A stretch of 64,000 nucleotides of DNA from contig NC_061508.1 in the NCBI RefSeq assembly GCF_022539505.1, forward strand, positions 340,641,484 through 340,705,483, written 5' to 3'. The stretch comes from Lolium rigidum. Taxonomy: Eukaryota > Streptophyta > Magnoliopsida > Poales > Poaceae. A model generated the notes under the pieces. It did no database searches. It was given only the letters and a program-made list of their open reading frames with translations, and was not told the origin of the DNA. This document shows positions 55,808 to 64,000 of the stretch, piece by piece. The translations under genes and the position numbers were made by a program. Positions within the stretch are counted from its first letter, which is position 1, and every line of letters starts with the position of its first letter.

Positions 55808-56924
55808 AACCACCCCTCCACCGCTCTCATCCATCTACAGTAGCTTTGAGAGGCGGAGTGCTCTGACCGGGCCACCGATGACCTCTCTGCCAGGGTAGCT
55901 GGCCGAAGCTAGTCTAGGTCTGGCGCCGGAGTAGTTTTTAGGGTTCCTTTGTAGTTTTCTCTTCTTGTTTTGGCTGATGCCGGTGTTTGGGCGGATGCCC
56001 TGTAGTCTAGGCGGAGCTTCGGATCTCCTCCACTAGATCCTTGCTGCTCTAGGGATGATGCTCGTCCTTCTGCTGCTCCTCCGGTCGGAGCGCGGTCTGG
56101 TCAGCAGCGCCACCGCCTTCTATAATAAAAAGGTGGATCTGAGATCTAATCTCCCTGGCTATGAGGTGGAAGGACTCCTATCCGGCCATGGTGGCAAGGA
56201 GGAGTACTGCGCCGGTGTAGCAAGGCTTGCTATCTTCCCTCTTCAGGCCGGCCGTGGTGGTGAGGTGGAGAAGAAGACTGGTGAGCTGATTTTCCCTCTG
56301 GAGTTCAGATCTCTCTCTCGGCATCGAAGCTGTTGTGTCTGCAAGTGTTCACCATTCTTCTCCCTGGCCGGCCGTGGAGGCGAGGAGGGAGCGGCCGTGG
56401 TGGACTTGCCGAGCAGGCCGCCAAGGTGCTTGCCTTCGAGGTGCTATGGAGTCATGCGTTGCAAGCTCCTCCGAGCGAAACACACGACGGCGATGCTCGC
56501 CGCCGTGATCTCTGGCCGGCAGGGCGGCCCGTTCTCAACCTCCTCCTTGAAGGCCTTGTTTGGTTTCTTCTGCTGGAGCTCGACGAGGAGCTTTCTCCAA
56601 GTGGTTTGTCCCCGGAGTCAGCTCAATGGCCGGCGGCAAGAACCCATCGTCGGAGTAGGGCTTTCGAGCGCCCAGCTCTCTGATCTCGGCGGTGACGCCT
56701 TGAGATCGCCGGCGGTCGGTGGCGGAGGCACCAGAGCACTGGATTGCTTTTCATCTTTAGGTGCTAGGGTGTTTTTTGTAATAACGAGGGCCCTTTCTTC
56801 AAATTTCTAGTTTCTTCGTGCGAGGGATGTAAAAGGGCCTTTGTGTAAATTGTACCTACCACATGTTTAATGGAGTTTCTCTGGGGTCTGCTAGACCCCG
56901 CTGTTGTTCAAAAAAAAAAAAAAA
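55808..56924 (+). mobile_element. Poly(A)-tailed retroposon of unknown family
   Basis: An A-run of 18 at 56910-56927 and imperfect 15-bp flanking repeats AAACTTGGGCTTAGC (55793-55807) and AAACTTTGGCTTTGC (56925-56939), 13 of 15 identical, mark target-primed retroposition. The GC-rich 1.1-kb body has repeated GGCCGGCCGTGG strings and an open frame 56055-56810 without known domains. It is too long for a SINE and shows no LINE enzyme; it may be a processed transcript or a non-autonomous LINE derivative. Confidence 0.6.
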
Positions 56925-56937
56925 AAACTTTGGCTTT

Positions 56938-57100
56938 GCTGTGCTGAACTTGTTCTTGCTAATTAACGAGTTGGACATGTTCGAGCTGGCTCGCTATCCA
57001 ATCTGTTATTTGAGCTGGATATATTATTGTCCTTATCGGCCACTGATTACCGGTTTCTTGCATGAAACATACGGCCAGAGACCGGAAACCAGATTTGCCT
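56938..57100. repeat. Direct duplication, copy B (right part)
   Basis: TGTGCTGAACTTGTTCTTG, GTTCGAGCTGGCTCGCTATC and TTATCGGCCACTGATT match 53890-54060. It lies just upstream of the kinase gene. Confidence 0.65.
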
Positions 57101-57259
57101 AGGTGGCTAGGTCAACACGCCGACACCGACCACGTCACGCACGGGCCGCAACCTCGTCACGCTGACGTGGCTGGGCCGTACCCAAGCCCAGGCCCAGGCC
57201 CAGGCCCTCGTTTGCCCGTTCGGCTGGGGCGGCTTGAGAAGTCAACTGTATTGACCGCG

Positions 57260-57601
57260 CCACGGCTTTAGTTAAGGGGAGAGATCGCCTCGCTTTCTTC
57301 TCGCTTTCGCATTGGAGAAAAACCAGAAACTCTCGAAGCTCCAGGCCAAGCAAAGCAAGAGCTGCCATTTTCAACCATCTCCTCCTCTCCCGCGCGCCGC
57401 CGTGCTCCGCAGCCGGAGGTTGGCAGGCTCCGGTGGATCACCTGCTTCCTCGGATCCGCTGCGTTGCCCCGGGCCGGAGTCTCGCTGTGTCGGGCTGTCT
57501 GTTCGGCGGAATCCGTCTCTGCGCCGGTGAAGTGGATACGCCGCCGGCGGTCGCGCCTCGCTGAGATCGTCGGATTTTGGCGCTCTCCTTCCGCGGTTCA
57601 G
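57260..57601 (+). other. 5' UTR exon of the kinase gene (start approximate)
   Basis: GC-rich, pyrimidine-rich leader ending in GGTTCAG|GTGAGAC, a strong donor. A matching acceptor TTCTGTAG ends at 59389, so a 1.8-kb intron would separate it from the coding exon. Similar long leader introns are common in this kinase group. The transcription start is a guess. Confidence 0.5.
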
Positions 57602-59413
57602 GTGAGACTCGCTGTTCCTCCTGGATCCTGCAACTGACGATTTGATGTTTTCTTTTCTTGCTCTGCTGTCGCGGTTTCTGAATTTGGTGGTTGTTGATGC
57701 TGTTGGCCGACAGAAAAGAAGTCATCTGTAGTCTGTAGAGGGTTGAATGTTCATCATCTGATAAGAGCATATAGCTAAACTATATACGCTAGAATTAGAT
57801 CCATGGATTACCTTATTGTCTTGGCTACCCTGTGACTATAGTCTATAGCACTCCATCCGCTTGCTTTGCTTGAATGCTTGTGGTTGGGGAATCGGGAGCA
57901 TAGAGATGAAGAAATCCAGTTACTATGTCCGCACTCTGGCTGTTAGTAAAACACGATTAGTTCAACTTCTGTTGGATTGTGATAGGATGTGGGGAGCCGT
58001 AGAAATGTCAAATGTTGAATGCTACAGAACTTGTGAGAAACAAATACAGTGTCTGTGACTTGGCCCAATCTTGCATTACTAGCGTCCAGAAATCATGTAG
58101 ATGACAGCTCAGATGTAACCTGCCCAATACCGTGTACTATATCCACCGTTCTGCCTCAGAAAGGAATCAATGACGTGCCTTAGGCAGATGTTTTGTTTGT
58201 TTATTCATGTAATATAGGTAGGGTGTCTTAGCATCCGTTGTTTATTCCACGAAATAAATATGTATGGATTTTTTTGTTTTGTCCTCAAGTTCTTAGATAT
58301 TTCAGGAATCAATCATGACACTGATGCATATCCAAGAAATATCTGAATTCTGAAAGAGACTATTTGAATTAGACAAAAGTTGTGGTGGCCTAGGCTACTA
58401 TCTTTGATGTCACATACTGCAGGCCAAACTAAACCACCGCAAACCAATGATTGGTCATTACATTAATCTTGATTTCCTACACTCATCTGTGAATTATATT
58501 TTTCTGGTGCATAAAACCCTAGGCATTATTTGGAGTAACGGAGGTGAAAGGCTTAAGAAGTTACTGTATTGTCTTCGCTGCTCACGTTTAAATCTGAAGC
58601 AAAGCCAGTTTGGTGTAGTTGTGCAATTAATGGAGACCCCACAAATGGCAAATGCAAATTAGTATATATACCCGCGTAGCAATATAACATATACAAACCA
58701 GTGGCTGCGGTGGCAGTTTAATGGAGCGCCCGCGAATGTGGAGTATTTCTCTTTGGAACAGCTTCTCTACCATTTGTTTCTCCACCGTTAAATTGAGCCC
58801 ATTAATCACGAGCTTTTAATGTGTCTGAACTTTTTGAATGAAACTAAGACTTCAAACATTACTATGTTGTCAAACAACCTTGGCATCATTTGAATGTGAA
58901 ACCTAAGTTCTACTTCAATAGCATTGGCATGGTCTCTGATGTGGCATTTTGACTGATTTCTTTCTAAATACGTTTTTTAATAAAAGCAGTTATAGATCAT
59001 GAAATTATATTTCGTAATGGATATTATCAATGTGGTGCTGTCAATGTTGGTAATTGTTTCGACATTCATTGTGAAACCTAAAAATGTTTGACTTCCTAAA
59101 CGACAAGTGTTTTGACTCAGAGATGCAAGTTTTGCGAAAAAGAAAATAGTCAATTGAACATGTTCGCCATAAATTTTACAGACTACTTTTCTTTAGGTAG
59201 CCTGAACTGGTTGTTCATATTCTCCTGCCTCTAGATATGATTACTGTTGCTAAGGTTGATGAACTGTGTTCCAGGATATTGGTTACTATTCTTGATCTCG
59301 AAGAATGATCCACTATGTGCCTATGGTTAGCTCGATGTTAAACTGATATCTCAAATAAGTGGACCACAGTACAGCGGTTTGTTCTGTAGCTCGAGAATTG
59401 AAACAACTTGGTG

Positions 59414-61403
59414 ATGAGTTGTTTTTCTCGCATTTTCAAAAGGACAAGGGGGCCCCAGCAGCAAAATGATCCATGGGATGAAGGTAATAACTTAGATTTC
59501 TGCAGCTTATGGGGAATCACCTCGGAATATGGTGTCACTTTGTCACCACTTCATCAATCTGCATTCATTAGTACTAACATTTAACCTTCTGCAGACCTAT
59601 CTGGAGCTGAGAATATAACAAGATTCAGCTACAAGGAGCTCGATAGGGCAACGGCAAAATTTGACCAATCCAATAAGATTGGTGAGGGTGGTTACGGACC
59701 TGTGTACAAGGTATTAACGTATTTATTATCTGCTTGACTTGATTACATGGCAAATGTTTAAAATTCGTTGGCTTACTATTCAGGGAACACTTAAAGATGG
59801 AACCGCTGTTGCTGTAAAGGTGCTCTCTTTGCAGTCTAGGCAAGGCGGGAGGGAATTTCTTAGTGAACTCCTTACGATCTCTGATGTTTCCCATAAGAAT
59901 CTTGTCAAACTTCATGGTTGTTGTGTGGAAGGAAGCCACAAGATCCTTGTCTATAATTATCTTGAAAATAATAGCCTTGCACAAACCCTTTTAGGTAGAT
60001 TCTCGTTACTTATTCCTCTATTTTCTTTTGCTATTGAAAAATGTCTCAGGTGCTCTAAGCCTTCTTGTCCTTGACATGTTTTAGGTTCTCGGAAAAGCGA
60101 CATCCAGTTTAACTGGAATACTCGAGTAAATATTTGCATTGGTATTGCCCAGGGACTAGCATACCTCCATGATGGTGTCCGCCCTCATATTGTCCACCGG
60201 GACATCAAAGCAAGCAATATACTTCTTGATGAGGATCTTACCCCAAAAATTTCTGATTTTGGCTTGGCAAAGCTTCTGCCAGCAGATGTATCACATATTA
60301 GCACAAGAGTCGCAGGAACACTGTAAGTGCAAACTGTTTTCTCGTACTTGTGTCCTCTGCAGGAGTAGATGTTAACTCGTTAGATTAAATGCTAGTTTGG
60401 CTGGTCTTTTGAACTAATAATATCAGTTGGCAGCATCATATCTGTCTAAACAATGAATGCAAACATATACCCTTTGTTAGTAAAAGTGTATAAAGATTGA
60501 ACAAAGTAAAATCGAAACGAGTATGTAATAATAACACATAAATGATATAGATGTCCCCTCTGTTGCTTTCCTCACTATGGTTTTTCTTGCAGAGGTTACC
60601 TGGCTCCTGAATACGCCATCCGAGGACAAGTGACACGGAAGTCAGATGTTTACAGCTTTGGTGTTCTGCTTATTGAAATAGTAAGTGGAAGATGCAACAC
60701 TGATACAAGACTGCCCTACGAAGACCAGATTCTTCTTGAGAAGGTACGGGAGTCTATTTAAAATAGAAACATAAGTGCCTCTTTGCTTGGACAATCCACA
60801 CCATAAATAACTTCTCCCTTCAAGTGAATGATGTTCTTCTTATCATCAAATTCCTATCATCAGTTTACAGAATTCCAACATAGCTTAATCTACAGTGTGC
60901 CTTGATTATGAAGCCAACATTTCATATATTGTAGTACCACCGCAAAAACGGGTCCAAATCTTCTGAATTGGGGCTAGTATTACTTGTTGCTATATTACCA
61001 CGAGATTATTGACCGCCAATCATCCTCGTCTTTGCAGACATGGACATACTATGACCAGGGTGAACTGCACGAGATCATAGACAGTTCGTTGGGCGACGAC
61101 CTGGATGTTAACGAAGCGTGCAGATTCCTGAAAGTTGGGCTCCTGTGCACCAAGAACGTCACGAAGCGCCGGCCCGACATGGCCTCTGTCCTCCAGATGC
61201 TGAGGGGCGAGATGGACGTGGACTCGCAGGAGATCACCCAGCCCGACGTGATCCGGGACTTCAGGGACCTGAAGCTGAGGAGCAAGGCGACGTCGTCAAC
61301 GCTGCTGACCTCCATCATGGCGCGGTCCTCCCCGTCGTCGTCCTCCGCGGGCAACACCACCCGCACCTCCATCACATTCACCGCCATATCGGACCGTGAC
61401 TGA
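59414..61403 (+). CDS. Receptor-like cytoplasmic kinase, CRPK1-like
   Basis: Ser/Thr kinase of the plant RLK/Pelle family, without signal peptide, ectodomain or membrane segment, so probably cytoplasmic or membrane-associated. Six coding exons join in frame: 59414-59483, 59595-59710, 59784-59994, 60085-60322, 60593-60743, 61038-61403, all GT-AG, giving 383 aa. Motifs: [13 protein letters not shown] start (Cys3 could be lipidated), [12 protein letters not shown]-loop (53-63), catalytic Lys74 in [14 protein letters not shown] (170-177, an RD kinase), DFGLAK (190-195), GYLAPEYA and [13 protein letters not shown] Ser/Thr-rich tail of about 60 residues ends at TGA 61401. The layout resembles cold-responsive protein kinase 1 and its relatives. 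All catalytic residues are present; it looks functional. Substrate unknown. Confidence 0.92.
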
Positions 61404-63373
61404 CGAGGCGCAGCGAAGCGCGCGAGAGAGTAACACGCGGACAGGAGGCCGGACGGATTGAAACTGTGCATACTACATAGCAAATAGCATAGCCCAGATT
61501 TTTTTTGCTTCTTCATTTTTTTTGTGTGCTTGGATGATTCTTGTGTGCTGTAGTCATGGGTTCCGTCCATGCTTTCGTTTACCTCACTTGGTTTTAGAGC
61601 CTAGACAAGTTGGGCAGCCAGATCCGAAAATACGGTGTCTGGTTTCAGGTACTCCTAAACCTCATATTCGTCCAGGCCCAAATCCGTATTTCCAGGTCTC
61701 CAAAAATTTCAAACAGAATTTTAAAAGTATGTGGCTTAGGCGAAAATAACAAGTTCCGAATGAATAGTCTAAAGCAAACTTCTTCCTCCCAACCTGGGTG
61801 CCCAGGTCCAGAAAATTCTTGTTCTACATTCAGATGTCATCCACGATGCATACATGTGCTGAGCTAATAATGTATCAACGGTGTCAAGAAACTTCTCTCT
61901 TTATCTGAAAGAAGAAACTGCGGTCATGAGGTGCGTGCACTGCACATTCCGCCTCCGGATATCTGTGTCTCGTGATCAGCTTCGTGCCTCTGCTGGGTGC
62001 AGGCCGGCGCAGCGACGGACGGACGTATGAGCGTGCCTGCCGGTGTGTCCGGCGAGCGGCCGGCAACCCGCGCAGGCGTCGTTCCACGGTGACGCGCTGC
62101 CATGGCAGGCAGCGGCTGCGCAAGTCGGCATCGATCGCTGGGGATTCGTCCGAACAAGGCCGCTGCCATGGCAGGCAGAGCAACTGAGCAAGTGTTTCCT
62201 CAACCCTCGCCATCCGCGGCACTGTGCCCTGTTGTGGTACGACCGTGTATGTACTCTGGGCTGGGCGAGTGGCCGGTGCCGTGCGATGGCGCTGGCAGAG
62301 TGGTCTGTGAATTCTTGGGGGTGTTTTGGCAGTTCCAGAAATGACCTGGGCCTGGATGCAGTGGCACAGTGGCAGTGCAAAGGAAGGCTGGATTGGGCCG
62401 GGGTTTTGGGATTAAACCTTTCAGTCTTCAGGATTTTGTCCCTCTTTGCAGCTACAATTGTCCATGGCCACAACCACAATGCCCAAAAAACAGGGCCTTG
62501 AAACTTTGCGGGCGTTGTGGTAAGTCGGGGCGGCGATCTCGAATGATGGCACAACTATTGTGGTCTACGAGCAGATATGCTATGTAGCTAGGGCTACAGA
62601 CAGTCGAGTCCCGCGATGTTGGTGGGTACTGATTTCTAGTTGTTCTTCAAAAACAACAAACTGAAAGTGTTGTAGTCTGAAAAAACAGTTTACCGAAAAT
62701 GTTCTAGTTTCAAAGAGTTTACTGAAACTGATGTATATGAAACAGGTGCCAACTTCCTCCATGTTCTTGTAAGCAAACACATTGAGCTGAGCCATCTTTT
62801 CAGTAGCATTGCCGCCTCGGACGCAACAACTTGAGAATTCTTAAATTTTCGTATCGAGATATAGTTCTCAGCAACTCATTTTGCTTCCGCTAGCTAGATT
62901 TTAAATAGTTCTAGTTCTAATAGCTGCTGGTATTTTAGCTGGAGAGGAGTAACTTTTTCTCCCACTGTTGTCAAATAAACACATGGAAAAGGTGGATCCC
63001 CCCGTTGGAGGAGGGGATCCTGTATGCACCCTAAAATTCCAGGTGGGGATATTATTTCCTGTTTTTCACTCCCCTAACAATCAAACAAAGGCTAAGTCAA
63101 CCATACATCTCCACATGCCCGAGGGCTGAATCCCTAAATGCATAAGTTAGGAATTCTAGATAGTAGTCAGTAGGTTTGTATTATAAAGGGGGATGTATAA
63201 AGTTTCCACGGTCATTCTATTCCCCACTTTAGACCATGATTAGGTAGCATTTAGATGTATAAAAGGATGGTAAACACTAATAATATGGTTTGAACTTTTT
63301 TTTCACGAAGCCATTTTTTCATTAAGATTAAGCAAAGTGATTTTATAATATTGTTACACGCGGGTCAACCACC

Positions 63374-63375
<2 letters not shown>
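61404..63375. other. 3' flank of the kinase gene and spacer
   Basis: 61404 to about 61700 is probably 3' UTR. GC-rich 61970-62540 has long overlapping frames on both strands and a CTGCCATGGCAGGCAG string twice (near 62097 and 62163), without domains. Nothing else seen. Confidence 0.35.

Positions 63376-63447
<72 letters not shown>
63376..63447. repeat. Compound (CT)n(CA)n microsatellite
   Basis: About 15 CT units followed by about 20 CA units. It lies at the 3' end of the minus-strand LINE fragment. Confidence 0.98.
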
Positions 63448-63449
<2 letters not shown>

Positions 63450-64000
63450 TGACTACTCCTCACTTCTACCCAATGGATTCCTACCCACCTTCCAGTTATC
63501 CAGGTAGCTATTGTAACCCTTATCAAGTGTGCAATGTTGGAGATTTTCCTCTCAAAAGTTCTTGTATTCCTCTCGAGCCAAGGCCGCTTCGTATCGACGA
63601 TTGCTAGAACAGTCACCTCCTTCCTTCTATTTTTTGGAGTTTTGGAGAACCACCAATCTCTAACAGTTTCGTGCCTTGTTGGAACAATGTCCACAACTGC
63701 TTGCTCTTGGCATAAATGGTACCAGTACTCCGTTGTGAAAGAGCACTGGACTAGGAGATGATCAATATCTTCTTGCTCATGATCACATAAGGTGCAATAG
63801 TCTAGGGCTTCCATTCCTCCTCGCGCTCATGCACAATGCAAGATGCCACGACTAATAGGGGACCCTTAAGGGTGGTAACCGAACCCGTACAAAGGTTGGG
63901 GAAATCTCCAAAACTTAATTGGAGGGTCCCAAGAAATCGGCCACAAAAGGCCTCAAGGTTGGTTGCAATGTCCAGAACTTAGTTGGAGCCCTCAAGAACA
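63448..64000 (-). mobile_element. LINE 3' region (zf-RVT), running out of the window
   Basis: The minus strand from 63814 encodes CTLCDHEQEDIDHLLVQCSF and WYHLCQEQ, then the C-terminal tail typical of plant LINE ORF2 (W-x-ERN-R-x-F). Upstream text to 64000 is frameshifted. The frame runs into the microsatellite, which translates as a Cys-Val/Glu-Arg repeat and is not real coding. Confidence 0.75.

Noticed and set aside
61924..62554. Overlapping frames of 70-190 codons downstream of the kinase
   Set aside because: GC-driven open frames on both strands without domains or splice structure.
63365..63520. C-terminal Cys-Val and Glu-Arg repeat peptide
   Set aside because: It is the translated (CT)n(CA)n microsatellite, not protein.
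1..64000. CRISPR arrays, operons, bacterial promoters, tRNA or rRNA genes
   Set aside because: The window is plant nuclear DNA; no such arrays or cloverleaf genes were seen. The tRNA-like words are a SINE promoter and retrotransposon primer sites.

Overview
The window is nuclear DNA of a grass, most likely the wheat/barley tribe (Triticeae). The evidence is a BARE/Angela-type Copia LTR, LTR elements whose ends read TGATACGTCTC with tRNA-Asp primer sites, a wheat-type SINE, Harbinger, Stowaway, hAT and Mutator elements, L1-type LINEs, and spliced plant genes. About four fifths is transposon or unassigned spacer. One 100-N assembly gap lies at 34986-35085.

Layout. 1-5 kb: LTR fragment, a truncated Gypsy gag, a LINE remnant split by a SINE, and a Copia 3' LTR. 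5-5.7 kb: pseudogene of a Werner-like 3'-5' exonuclease. 7.3-9.6 kb: a Harbinger element with a broken transposase and a perfect 95-bp palindrome. 11.5-13.2 kb: a repetitive ORF remnant and a second Harbinger-like unit carrying a broken ORF of unknown function. 14.2-14.9 kb: decayed exons of a NIPA-type magnesium transporter. 16.3-19.4 kb: a LINE lacking its endonuclease. 20.8-28.1 kb (minus strand): the main gene. 28.3-31.6 kb: hAT (with a nested hAT), Mutator and Stowaway insertions in its 5' region. 34.6-46.7 kb: LTR fragments and two related non-autonomous LTR elements. 47.7-50.3 kb: a second Harbinger directly abutting a Tourist-like MITE. 51.2-53.6 kb: a LINE with an inserted MITE. 55-56.9 kb: Copia remnant and a poly(A)-tailed retroposon. 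57.3-61.4 kb (plus strand): an intact receptor-like cytoplasmic kinase gene. 63.4-64 kb: microsatellite and LINE end.

The most interesting object is the minus-strand gene at 20855-28055. I could join 17 coding exons in frame by hand into a predicted protein of 656 residues. It is of the plant HD2 (HDT) histone-deacetylase/nucleoplasmin-like type: FWG-start NPL domain, acidic tract, basic tail and terminal C2H2 zinc finger. Unlike the single-NPL HD2 proteins I know, it has three NPL-like units, each encoded by a two-exon cassette flanked by phase-1 introns and split by a phase-0 intron at the same place. One intron has the exact U12 AT-AC donor, and using it restores the frame through a 23-nt exon; another is a GC-AG intron that splits the zinc finger. 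All splice assignments are by eye and need transcript evidence.

The two intact genes (HD2-like and kinase) are not obviously functionally connected; they are islands in nested transposons.
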